This document shows positions 22,252 to 29,237 of a stretch of 34,641 nt of DNA, in pieces. The stretch's first letter is position 1. Each line of letters starts with the position of its first letter. Both the position numbers and the translations under genes were made by a program. The notes below the pieces were generated by a model. It saw only the letters and a list, made by a program, of their open reading frames with translations. It had not been told where the DNA came from and did no database searches. This stretch comes from a virus, in the IMG/VR virus record IMGVR_UViG_3300049717_000042, positions 1 through 34,641 of that record; one strand, 5' to 3'.

Positions 22252-22584
22252 TTATGCCCTGACCCAGATCTCGGGGCGCCGGAGCCCGGCATGGCTCGCG
22301 GCGCGCTGCACTCGGGAGGCGGGCGCGTATCCGAACGTCCCGAGGAACCAGGTCACGATGCCCGGCAGGAGGTTGCTCTTGAAGACGGCGATGACGGTCG
22401 GGATGGCGACGACCGCGAAGGCGAGCGCCTGCGCTTGCAGATCCACCCAGCTCGTCGGCCAGCTGAAGCCGAAGGCAAATGCCAGGGCCAGGACGGCCGC
22501 AACGATCGAGCCGATGCCCGTACGGGCCCAGAGCGGCAACAGCAGCCAGGCGTTGTGGATCTTGGCGACGAGAGAGGCGAACAT
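22252..22584 (-). CDS. Putative holin / small membrane protein
   Basis: 110 residues from ATG 22584, preceded by AGGAG. Two or three hydrophobic segments: LLLPLWARTGIGSIVAAVLA with ALAFAFGFSW, ALAFAVVAIPTVIAVF, and LPGIVTWFLGTFGYA. The C-terminus is basic and soluble (RVQRAASHAGLRRPEIWVRA). Size, topology and the place right after the peptidase gene fit a holin that opens the membrane at lysis. Other small membrane roles are possible. Confidence 0.65.
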   Translation of the reverse strand: MFASLVAKIHNAWLLLPLWARTGIGSIVAAVLALAFAFGFSWPTSWVDLQAQALAFAVVAIPTVIAVFKSNLLPGIVTWFLGTFGYAPASRVQRAASHAGLRRPEIWVRA

Positions 22585-22592
22585 CTTGTCTC

Positions 22593-23543
22593 CTAGCTGA
22601 GCGTGACTTTGGAAGTGAGGACCCAGTACCCCGCGTAGAAGCCGTCCATGATGCGGACGAACTCGCCGCGCGGCGGCTTGGTCCCGGAGTAGGGCGCGGT
22701 GACGGTCACGGCGGCATCGGCATGGCAGTGCGAGTCGCGCAGCCACAGATGGCTCTTGGTCTGCCCGGCCGCGTTGTATCCGGTCAGGGGGCCTCGATGG
22801 ACCGTCACGAGACGCGGAGCCGCGAAGGGCGTGATTGCGATGACGGGTCCAGCCGGGTCGGGCGCGTCGATGGTGACGAAGCATTCAAGACTGGCGTCGA
22901 GGTAGGCATATGGCAGCCAACAGGTGCCGGCGACGCCCCACTTCGGACCCCAGGAGTTCTGGATCAGCAGCGCGCCGGGAGTGCCGTTGGGAACGGTATG
23001 GGCGTCGTCCCAGCCGATGATCGAGATGGCGTGCCCGCCGGCGACGGAGTCCGGGTACGGTAGGGTGCCGTCGCCGTGTGGCCGGAACCACGAGTTGCGC
23101 CAGTCGACGCCGAGCCATGCCCAGCCTCGGGCGTACACCGCCGTCTTGGCTTCGAAGACGGTCCGGCAGAGCGCGTAGCTGGCGATCTTGAGCCGCTCGC
23201 CCTTGCGGGCCGTCGAGGTGGCAAGCGCGCCGGTCTTGAGCAGCGCCGCGGCGGCGTTGCGGATCTCCGCGCCATTCGGCCCGCCACCCGCGAGGCGGAA
23301 CAGGTCGCCCGCGTCGAATGCCACGAGCTCGTGCGCCTCGGGCTGTTCGGTGATCGTCCGCCCCAAAACGCCGGAGTAGGCGACACATTGCGGGGCCGTG
23401 CCCTGATTGAGCACCGGGGCCTTGACCGGGCAGCGATAGGCCGCCGGGAGCGGCACGGCGGCGAGATAGCGGCTGACCGGATGGTCCTGTGGGTCGGGGA
23501 CGAACGGCAGCTTGCCGAGTGTGAGATTGGCCGGCATGGTCAT
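22593..23543 (-). CDS. Papain-like (C1A) cysteine peptidase with C-terminal SH3-like domain; candidate endolysin
   Basis: 316 residues from ATG 23543 (ATGA with the previous gene). The papain fold is shown by NQGTAPQCVAYSG (Gln47 oxyanion, Cys53 nucleophile), GGHAISIIGWDD (His171) and LIQNSWGPKWGVAGTCWLPY (Asn196), all in the canonical order. Residues about 240-316 form a beta-rich domain resembling bacterial SH3 (RGPLTGYNAAGQTKSHLWLR and GEFVRIMDGFYAGYWVL), which often binds cell walls. No signal peptide is seen. It lies beside the holin-like gene, and no other endolysin is recognised in the window. Cleavage of peptidoglycan peptides is inferred; a virion or host-defence role is the alternative. 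Confidence 0.8.
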   Translation of the reverse strand: MTMPANLTLGKLPFVPDPQDHPVSRYLAAVPLPAAYRCPVKAPVLNQGTAPQCVAYSGVLGRTITEQPEAHELVAFDAGDLFRLAGGGPNGAEIRNAAAALLKTGALATSTARKGERLKIASYALCRTVFEAKTAVYARGWAWLGVDWRNSWFRPHGDGTLPYPDSVAGGHAISIIGWDDAHTVPNGTPGALLIQNSWGPKWGVAGTCWLPYAYLDASLECFVTIDAPDPAGPVIAITPFAAPRLVTVHRGPLTGYNAAGQTKSHLWLRDSHCHADAAVTVTAPYSGTKPPRGEFVRIMDGFYAGYWVLTSKVTLS

Positions 23544-23731
23544 TCGGGGATGCTCCGTTTCGTAGCTCCGCATTGGCAGACGAGGTAGACGACGCACACG
23601 CCCCGGGTTGCCCCGTAGACGCCCTCGGTGGCGACGTGGCCGATGGTCCAGACGTGCTCGTGGGGCGGTCCCTGTGGCGCGGGAGGCGGCGGGGGTCCTA
23701 CGGGCTTGGCAATGAAGTCTCGGGCGCTCAC
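23540..23731 (-). CDS. Small zinc-ribbon-like protein, 63 residues
   Basis: GTG 23731 overlaps the upstream stop. A Pro-rich linker (KPVGPPPPPAPQGPP) precedes HEHVWTIGHV and CVVYLVCQCGATK, whose His/Cys spacing could bind one zinc ion. Coupled to the peptidase gene. Function unknown. Confidence 0.55.
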   Translation of the reverse strand: MSARDFIAKPVGPPPPPAPQGPPHEHVWTIGHVATEGVYGATRGVCVVYLVCQCGATKRSIPE

Positions 23732-23931
23732 GGCAGCCGCTCCGCTTGCGTCTCTGTCTCGCCGTGGCCTGGTCGCGTGTCGAGCACGCCGGTTTCGCCG
23801 AGTGCTTCAGGCGTCAGTGCGTCGCCCATCCGGTCAGCCGCGACGTTGCGGCGGTGGTCGAGATACACGACCAGGGCGTACAGCCCTAGGATGGCCAGGA
23901 TGCTGAGGCTCCAGAACGTGGCGTCGTTCAT
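23728..23931 (-). CDS. Single-span membrane protein, 67 residues
   Basis: ATG 23931, coupled by ATGA upstream and GTGA downstream. One clear transmembrane helix, TFWSLSILAILGLYALVVYL, then DHRRN (positive side) and an acidic soluble tail. In a lysis neighbourhood it could be an antiholin or spanin-like factor, but nothing specific proves this. Confidence 0.6.
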   Translation of the reverse strand: MNDATFWSLSILAILGLYALVVYLDHRRNVAADRMGDALTPEALGETGVLDTRPGHGETETQAERLP

Positions 23932-24335
23932 GTCAGCACCCCTGTCACTCGCAAGAGCAGCGTCACGACGCCAAGAGCGAGCCCCCCGCAGCCTGTGAAG
24001 GCGGCGACACCGATTGCCAGACGTTGATTGCGGGACAGGGCGTGCTGCACGCGGTCCGCGTTGCGCTCGGTGGCCGTTCCTTTGGCCTGAGCGGCTAGGG
24101 CCGCGTCCGTGCGTCGCGCTTCTTCGAGGCAGCCGACTTTCTCACACACGACGCCGAGCTTCCCGTCCACGAGGTCGAGTGACTGTGCCGTCTCGCCGAA
24201 GCGGCGGTTCATGTCGCGCCGCAAGAGGTTGACGGAGCCTAAGACGCTGGACGAAAGCCGGATCATGTCGGCGGTACTCGCCACGCCGTTACCGGTGGCT
24301 GTTTCTTTCGTCAGGGCCTTGAGCGGGCGCGTCAC
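23928..24335 (-). CDS. Coiled-coil protein with C-terminal membrane anchor
   Basis: 135 residues from GTG 24335 (GTGA coupling). The central region is helical (SSSVLGSVNLLRRDMNRRFG, then SLDLVDGKLGVVCEKVGCLE and EARRTDAALAAQAK), and the C-terminus is one transmembrane helix (LAIGVAAFTGCGGLALGVVT LLL). This layout resembles tail-anchored accessory or holin-region proteins of phages. ATG 24356 is an alternative start. Confidence 0.6.
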   Translation of the reverse strand: MTRPLKALTKETATGNGVASTADMIRLSSSVLGSVNLLRRDMNRRFGETAQSLDLVDGKLGVVCEKVGCLEEARRTDAALAAQAKGTATERNADRVQHALSRNQRLAIGVAAFTGCGGLALGVVTLLLRVTGVLT

Positions 24336-24676
24336 GACCAACGCTCGGGCAGCCAATCAGCGGGAGCGAACGGGGCGGGACCGTCCACCCGCCCGTCCGC
24401 CGAGGAGGAGGGAAGTGCGAAGTTATCACCCTGGCCCCGGCTCGGCTGCGCCGGAGGCTGACCCGGACGGCTTATGCGTTCGGCTGAGGCTAAGTCCCCG
24501 CTAGAAACGGTCGTGCATGGCAGGCGGCCACGCGGACCCGCGGTAGTCCAACTCTGGGGGCCAGGGTGGGCAGTCGCCAACTGCACGGGAAGGCTGGTTG
24601 CGGGCGCGGAGTCGGACCGCGCTCTTCGGCCGTCCACATCGCTACCGGGGCCGCCTGCGCGGTCCGGGGCGCTCAC
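24332..24676 (-). CDS. Low-complexity hypothetical protein, 114 residues
   Basis: GTG 24676 overlaps the HNH stop (GTGA) and its stop overlaps GTG 24335 of the next gene. Composition is Pro/Ser/Arg/Gly-rich ([36 protein letters not shown]) and predicted disordered; no family. The coupling at both ends is the main evidence for it. Without it, 24336-24672 would be a non-coding gap in an otherwise gapless run. Confidence 0.45.
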   Translation of the reverse strand: MSAPDRAGGPGSDVDGRRARSDSAPATSLPVQLATAHPGPQSWTTAGPRGRLPCTTVSSGDLASAERISRPGQPPAQPSRGQGDNFALPSSSADGRVDGPAPFAPADWLPERWS

Positions 24677-25158
24677 GCCGCAACTCCCATGCGGCGGACC
24701 GCACATCTGTCGGCATGACACCGGCTGCACTCGCGGTGCCCGTTGGGTCGTCGGTGGGTGTAGACAGAACGGCTGTGCCCGTTCTTGCAGAATTCGCCTA
24801 GCTCGACATGAAGGTGCTTTGGCCGAACTATGGCCTTGAGGCTGGCGGCATCCCACCGGTGCTGACGGCCCTTGCGGACCATGTCGGCCGAATTGTCCGC
24901 CGGTGTTCCTGCGAACAGATGTGCTGGATTGCAGCATGGCGGGTTGTCGCAGTGGTGGCAGATGAACATGCCTTCGGGGATTGGCCCGGCCGCCAGTTCA
25001 TAGGCCATCCGGTGAACTCGAACGTTTTGGCCGGCCCAGAACCACCCGTAGCCCTGTCTATCTATGGTTCCGCGCCAAGGCCAACAGGCCCAGAGACCGC
25101 CGGAGCGATCAACCTTGGACCAGAAGCGATCATTGAGCGCGGATCGGGACGGATACAT
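24673..25158 (-). CDS. HNH (His-Me finger, HNH_3-like) homing endonuclease
   Basis: 161 residues from ATG 25158. [20 protein letters not shown] and [20 protein letters not shown] lead into [20 protein letters not shown] and [17 protein letters not shown], the classic pattern of phage and intron-type HNH_3 homing enzymes: two His, two Cys pairs and an Asn-Pro-x-His-Leu. A C-terminal zinc-ribbon-like segment (FCKNGH and CSRCHADRC) may add DNA contacts. It sits at the truncated 3' end of an adenine methyltransferase relic, suggesting it arrived by homing and damaged that gene. Confidence 0.85.
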   Translation of the reverse strand: MYPSRSALNDRFWSKVDRSGGLWACWPWRGTIDRQGYGWFWAGQNVRVHRMAYELAAGPIPEGMFICHHCDNPPCCNPAHLFAGTPADNSADMVRKGRQHRWDAASLKAIVRPKHLHVELGEFCKNGHSRSVYTHRRPNGHRECSRCHADRCAVRRMGVAA

Positions 25159-25199
25159 ACGCCCAGAGGGTAGTCCCCTCCCTCCCGCCGCGTCAAGGT

Positions 25200-25215
25200 G
25201 TCTTTACGTAAAGAC
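25200..25215. repeat. 16-bp perfect palindrome GTCTTTACGTAAAGAC
   Basis: A perfect two-fold symmetric site 42 bases upstream of the HNH start and containing the TAA stop of the methyltransferase relic. It is A/T-richer than its surroundings. It could be an operator for the HNH gene or a scar of the insertion that truncated the methyltransferase. Confidence 0.6.
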
Positions 25216-25602
25216 GATACGCCCGAAATAGAGGCTACGTCCGGTCCGTGAAGCGATCGTCGGTCGGATTGCCGCCGACTCGGAAGCGCTCCAGGGCGGC
25301 CCTGATCTTCGGGGGTGAGCTTTCGCGTCACCTTCCATTGGAGTCTCACTATCCCAGACGTTGCGGACGATCTTGTCGGCGTCGGCCTTTGCCCAGCCGT
25401 GACCCCGCCCGCCCTTCCAAACAGAGCCGATCCCATACGGCGGGTCCGTCACGATCACGTCCGCCTCGATAGACGGCAGGAGGTCGCGACAGTCGCCGTG
25501 GAATATGGTCACGAGGTCGTCGGAGTAGTACGGCTCTCTCGCGTTGGGCTGGGCGGATTCGGTAGGCGGCGTGTGGTCGGTCTCCCCGTACGGCCTGCTC
25601 AT
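25204..25602 (-). pseudogene. Truncated N4/N6-adenine-type DNA methyltransferase
   Basis: 132 codons from ATG 25602 (ATGA coupling). The N-terminal part is convincing: PYYSDDLVTIFHGDCRDLLP, then VIVTDPPYGIGSVWKG, with the catalytic DPPY, and IVRNVWDSETP. After that the sequence turns into unrelated Arg/Ser-rich residues and stops. The C-terminal half that should carry the FxGxG AdoMet-binding motif is absent, and only 45 bases separate it from the HNH gene. A different frame downstream (IRAALERFRVGGNPTDDRF) looks coding, suggesting a further frameshift. Probably non-functional. Confidence 0.7.
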
Positions 25603-26522
25603 GCCCCCGGCCTCTCGAACCAGTCGGCAGGCGCCAACGCCTGAGGCTCGCTCTTGGTCTCCCCATCGCGTGACATGCCGGCGTCGTAATCCGTGTCTGG
25701 GTCGGTGACGACTACGGCAGGCTTGCGGCCGTTCGGCTTGACCGGCGGATACCACACCGGACCGGGGTACTCGCGGCGTGTTCGCTCGATGGCTTCGCTG
25801 TTATCGTCCGGCGCTTTCTTCGGGATCGGGCGGAGAGAGTTGCAGGCCCCCAGGACGTATTGGCCGGCCTCTTTGGACCCGGCCTTGTGGAGCCGGTCGA
25901 ATTGCGCCCGAACGGCATCGGTACCGTGGTCCTCCACCAGTCCGTCGAGCCTGACAGCGAGCTTCGGGCCGAGAGGTAGGCCGATCACTCCCCAGGAGGC
26001 AAGGAGGCTCTGGAGGTCGTCGCCGGGTCCGTCGAATGCGCCCTCCACTCGGTCGGACGGTACGGACGGACGGACGGACGGTACGGTGGTAGCGGTAGCA
26101 TCGCGGTTACCGCGCGGTAACTCCGCGGTGTCCGCGCTGTCTAGCGCGAGGGACCGCAGCGCAACCGCATGACGTTTCTCGTTAGCTCTCCGCCACCTAT
26201 CGCGCGCCTGTTCTTGCCGATGTTGCGCGGGATTGAACCACCTTTCCCACGTTTCTGGAGCGATCTGGCCGGCGCGATCTGTCAGTTTGAAACGGCGCAG
26301 TGCCGCCGCCACCGCTCGATTGTACGGACCAAGGAGAGCAGGCCAAGCATCTTCCAACGCCACGCGCCCACCGGCTCGCCACGACTCCGCAAGAAGCGCC
26401 ACGTAGGCCGTGAAGCACGCCGGAAGAAGCTCCGGGAGCCGGCGAGCCAAGCGCTTGAACTTCGCGTCCTCATGGATCGCTGTCGAAACGTCCATGACCG
26501 TAAAGCCATCGTCGCGGCTCAT
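25599..26522 (-). CDS. Replication protein, probable helicase loader / replisome organiser
   Basis: 307 residues from ATG 26522, coupled to dnaB by ATGA. N-terminal residues about 1-120 (VMDVSTAIHEDAKFKRLARR, LPACFTAYVALLAESWRAGG, FKLTDRAGQIAPETWERWF) form a winged-helix-like domain common in phage replication initiators next to DnaB. A basic linker (HRQEQARDRWRRANEKRHA) follows, and the C-terminal region (VRLDGLVEDHGTDAVRAQFD) resembles the DnaD-like segment that touches helicase. The C-terminus is disordered. Assignment rests on pattern and neighbour. Confidence 0.6.
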   Translation of the reverse strand: MSRDDGFTVMDVSTAIHEDAKFKRLARRLPELLPACFTAYVALLAESWRAGGRVALEDAWPALLGPYNRAVAAALRRFKLTDRAGQIAPETWERWFNPAQHRQEQARDRWRRANEKRHAVALRSLALDSADTAELPRGNRDATATTVPSVRPSVPSDRVEGAFDGPGDDLQSLLASWGVIGLPLGPKLAVRLDGLVEDHGTDAVRAQFDRLHKAGSKEAGQYVLGACNSLRPIPKKAPDDNSEAIERTRREYPGPVWYPPVKPNGRKPAVVVTDPDTDYDAGMSRDGETKSEPQALAPADWFERPGA

Positions 26523-27823
26523 GCCCAGGACTCCCCGTACCGCTTCTCTTGTTCGGAGAACATCGTCCGGCCCCGGTCGAAACTCAACGGGAAGTCCCCG
26601 AGCGGACCGTTGCGTTGCTTGGCTACGGAGACGTTGATCGTCTCGATGGGGTGTATCTCCGCGTCCGATCGCCACAGGAAGATGACCGTATCCGCGTCCT
26701 GTTCGATGGCTCCCGAGTCCCGTAGGTCCGACAGCCTTGGCTTGCCTGAGTCGCGGGCCTCCGGTTGGCGGTTGAGCTGTGCCAGCGTCACGACGGGCAA
26801 CTGGAGCTCACGCGCAAGGGCTTTGAGGTTGCGGCTGATCTCTGCGACTTCACGCTCGCGGCTCTCTGCCTTGACGTGCGCGAGCTGGAGGTAGTCCACG
26901 ATCAGGAGTCCGAGATCGTGGTGCTCGGCCATGAGGCGTCGAGCCCGCAGGCGCAGTTCGATAGGCGTCGCAGTTGGGGTGTCGTCGATCCACAGCGGCA
27001 GGTACCGCTGCTCGGCGGCAACTGCGGCCGCTCGCTCGAATGCCTCGCCCGCGATGGGTTGCCGGGTGTTGATGTCCGCGCTACCCGCGAGGATGCGCAG
27101 CGCGAGTTGGCTGCCGCTCATCTCCAGGCTGAACAGACCCGTGGGGTGTCCGTGCGCCGCGGCATAGCGGGCCATCTGGATGGCCAGGGCCGTCTTGCCC
27201 ACGGAGGGACGCGCCGCGATGATGACGAGTTCACCGGGATTGAATCCGCCGGTGAGTCGGTCCAGCCCCGTGAACCCCGAGGGCACTCCCAGGATGGCGC
27301 CCGAGTGCTCGTGGAGCTGCCCGAGGTGTTCGTAGGCCGCCGGCATCAATTCCCCGAGCGAGGTCCACCGGCTCTGCGCGCGCGACGTAACGCCCATGAG
27401 CGCCGCCTGCGCCCGGTCGATGGCGTCCTGTGTGTCCTGGCCGTCCTCATAGCCGATAGCGGCGATCTTCCCCGCGGCCGAGATGAGGGCGCGCATGGTG
27501 GCTTTGCGTTCGACGATCCGGCCGTACTGCGCGGCGTAGACCGAGGTCGGCGTGTCGTTGCCGAGTGCCGAGAGGTAGCTGGCACCTCCGACGGACTCCA
27601 GATCGTCCCCGAGCACCTCCGCCACGGTCACAACGTCCAACCGTTGCCGGCGCCCGAACAGATCCAGCATGGCCTCGTAAATGCGGGCGTGGGCCTGGCG
27701 GTACATGTCGCCGGGATGCAGGAAGTCGGCAACTTCCACGATGGCGTCTCCGTCGATCAACAGAGCGCCGAGGCACGCCCTTTCCGCGTCTAGGTCCTGG
27801 GGTGGCAGACGATCGAGGCTCAT
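26519..27823 (-). CDS. dnaB: Replicative DNA helicase, DnaB family
   Basis: 434 residues from ATG 27823, coupled to its neighbours at both ends. The N-terminal DnaB domain (PPQDLDAERACLGALLID) and linker are complete. The RecA-like core has Walker A AARPSVGKTALA (204-211 in ARPSVGKT), LFSLEMSGSQLALR, Walker B LLIVDYLQLAHV, VVTLAQLNRQPEARD, RLSDLRDSGAIEQDADTVIF and KQRNGPLGDFPL (arginine-finger region). Unwinds DNA at the phage replication fork. No loss of key residues is seen. Confidence 0.95.
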   Translation of the reverse strand: MSLDRLPPQDLDAERACLGALLIDGDAIVEVADFLHPGDMYRQAHARIYEAMLDLFGRRQRLDVVTVAEVLGDDLESVGGASYLSALGNDTPTSVYAAQYGRIVERKATMRALISAAGKIAAIGYEDGQDTQDAIDRAQAALMGVTSRAQSRWTSLGELMPAAYEHLGQLHEHSGAILGVPSGFTGLDRLTGGFNPGELVIIAARPSVGKTALAIQMARYAAAHGHPTGLFSLEMSGSQLALRILAGSADINTRQPIAGEAFERAAAVAAEQRYLPLWIDDTPTATPIELRLRARRLMAEHHDLGLLIVDYLQLAHVKAESREREVAEISRNLKALARELQLPVVTLAQLNRQPEARDSGKPRLSDLRDSGAIEQDADTVIFLWRSDAEIHPIETINVSVAKQRNGPLGDFPLSFDRGRTMFSEQEKRYGESWA

Positions 27824-28146
27824 GGGATCTGCCGCCTGATCTCGCGCACCGTTCGCGCGGCAGCGTCGAGGCCGGCAAGTTCCAGCTTGCGTTCGGCGTT
27901 CAGCAGGGCTTTGTACGCAGCCCATCGCGGGTCGGCGTGTGGCGTGTCGTTGAGTGGTGGCATTGGAGCTGGTACCTCCAGACGTGAAACGCCCTCCCGG
28001 CTGGTACCAGCAACCGAGAGGGCGTCGCACATTGTATGCGGAGTGGCATCGCTGGTACCGACCTTGCAAGTATACAGGATCGGGGTCGCAAACGAACGCC
28101 CGTTCATGCCGGCGGCGGCCAGGGTACGGCTCAGCTGGTCGATCAT
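27820..28146 (-). CDS. Hypothetical protein upstream of dnaB
   Basis: 108 residues from ATG 28146 (ATGA). The C-terminal part (DPRWAAYKALLNAERKLELA, then ARTVREIRRQIP) is a charged helical region. The N-terminal part (MIDQLSRTLAAAGMNGRSFA) has no recognised domain. The middle is encoded over an unusual stretch with three GCTGGTACC copies (27968, 28000 and 28051) and a hairpin, so part of the gene may be under RNA-level and not protein-level constraint. Confidence 0.55.
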   Translation of the reverse strand: MIDQLSRTLAAAGMNGRSFATPILYTCKVGTSDATPHTMCDALSVAGTSREGVSRLEVPAPMPPLNDTPHADPRWAAYKALLNAERKLELAGLDAAARTVREIRRQIP

Positions 28147-28388
28147 GTCCTGCCTCTCTTGGCGTCCCACGCCGCCCACCTTGCTGTCTGACAGGTCGAG
28201 CATCGATTGCAGCGACCGTCGACCCGGCTGACATCGAGAGCGAAGCCGGCGCGCGGCAGCCATTCGTGGCACTGGCAGCATCGCTTTAGGTCGCCCATCT
28301 GCCGATCGCCGCGCATGGCCTTGCGCTCTGCCTCGGAACATGACACCGGGGCCATCGTCTGAGACGCGAACGCGGGCTGGTAGCTCAT
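28143..28388 (-). CDS. Small zinc-binding protein, 81 residues
   Basis: ATG 28388 overlaps the upstream stop. C-terminal RCCQCHEWLPRAGFALDVSR and CNRCSTC give a CxxC...CxxC finger like that seen at the N-terminus of many phage HNH proteins (CxxC-x-LPxxxF), here without a nuclease domain. Could be a remnant of an HNH gene or a stand-alone regulator. Confidence 0.6.
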   Translation of the reverse strand: MSYQPAFASQTMAPVSCSEAERKAMRGDRQMGDLKRCCQCHEWLPRAGFALDVSRVDGRCNRCSTCQTARWAAWDAKRGRT

Positions 28389-28579
28389 GCCGCCCTCCCG
28401 CTGAGTGACGCGATCAGTTGGCGGCCTATCCATTCGGTGTAGGCCGGGGGGATGGCCTGGCTTAGTTCGGCGCCAGTCATCCAGTCGATGCCCATTGCCT
28501 CGGCTCGTTCGGCCGTGCTGAACTGCTGAGTTCCGTCCCTGACAGACCCGCAGAACAGGTCAAGGAGACGCGGCTTCAT
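28385..28579 (-). pseudogene. Internally deleted C5-cytosine methyltransferase relic
   Basis: 64 codons from ATG 28579 (ATGA both sides). The first 11 residues, MKPRLLDLFCG, are motif I of a C5 methyltransferase. They fuse directly to SVRDGTQQFSTAERAEAMGI followed by DWMTG and LSQAIPPAYTEWIG, the C-terminus of the same family. Compared with the complete copy at 10910-11605 about 170 residues are missing, including catalytic PCQ and ENV. Still in frame and coupled, so a 64-residue product is likely made but cannot methylate. Confidence 0.85.
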
Positions 28580-28944
28580 GGCTTCACGCCGTCGGCTCCA
28601 TTGCCTGTGAGCACGTCGCCAATGAGGCGGGGGTCCGGCGGTGGCAGCCGGCGGTACTCGACGTGGCTCGTCTCCGGCCCTGTCCAGGTGTCGCGGTACA
28701 GGATTTGCGACAGGCCGAGCAGGCTCGTCTTGTGCCCGATCCCGAACTTGTGCATGGCCGCGCTCGTCTCGGCGGGCCAGTGAACTGGCAGTAGCGGCGG
28801 GGTGGCCCCGATCCATGCCTTGCATGTCGGGCACCAGCACCAGCGAGGTTCGGTCGGAAGCTTCATAGCGCCGCCCGCCGTGCCGGACGTACAGAGGCGC
28901 CCGACGATCCGCTCGCCCTCCATGAGTGCCAGGCAGGGACTCAT
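28576..28944 (-). CDS. Hypothetical Cys-containing protein, 122 residues
   Basis: ATG 28944, coupled at both ends. CWCPTCKAWIG gives a CxC..C cluster and the N-terminus has two more Cys, so a zinc knuckle is possible. The C-terminal half (YRDTWTGPETSHVEYRRLPP) is polar. No family recognised. Confidence 0.55.
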   Translation of the reverse strand: MSPCLALMEGERIVGRLCTSGTAGGAMKLPTEPRWCWCPTCKAWIGATPPLLPVHWPAETSAAMHKFGIGHKTSLLGLSQILYRDTWTGPETSHVEYRRLPPPDPRLIGDVLTGNGADGVKP

Positions 28945-29237
28945 GCCCGGCTCCTGAGAGCCGCGTCTAACTCGAGGACTGCGGCGAGCATGGTGGGGGC
29001 ATAGGCGCTCTCTTGGTCGCCGGTCCGTCGGCTGAACGCTGTGGCGTAGGGCGTGCCGACAGGGTTCCCGATGCGTAGCTCCCAGTTCTCCGGCAGCGGC
29101 AGCTCGTCAATGGCTACCTGTAGGCGGGCCTTGGTGATCAGTTCTGCATATTCGCCGGGGTGCTCGATACCCCAGGCTTCCGAGGTGAGGCGATCCGCCT
29201 CCGCCAGTTCGTCCAGACGCGCGGTCGTGAGGCTCAT
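28941..29237 (-). CDS. Hypothetical helical protein, 98 residues
   Basis: ATG 29237 overlaps the Sak4-like gene stop. Helical throughout (TTARLDELAEADRLTSEAWG, AELITKARLQVAIDELPLPE, APTMLAAVLELDAALRSRA). Located just after the recombination ATPase in the same operon; function unknown. Confidence 0.55.
   Translation of the reverse strand: MSLTTARLDELAEADRLTSEAWGIEHPGEYAELITKARLQVAIDELPLPENWELRIGNPVGTPYATAFSRRTGDQESAYAPTMLAAVLELDAALRSRA

Noticed and set aside
27968-28059. T-box riboswitch suggested by TGGTACC sequences
   Set aside because: The full T-box consensus (GGGTGGNACCGCG) is absent, the sequence is inside a coding region and no aminoacyl-tRNA synthetase or amino acid gene follows.
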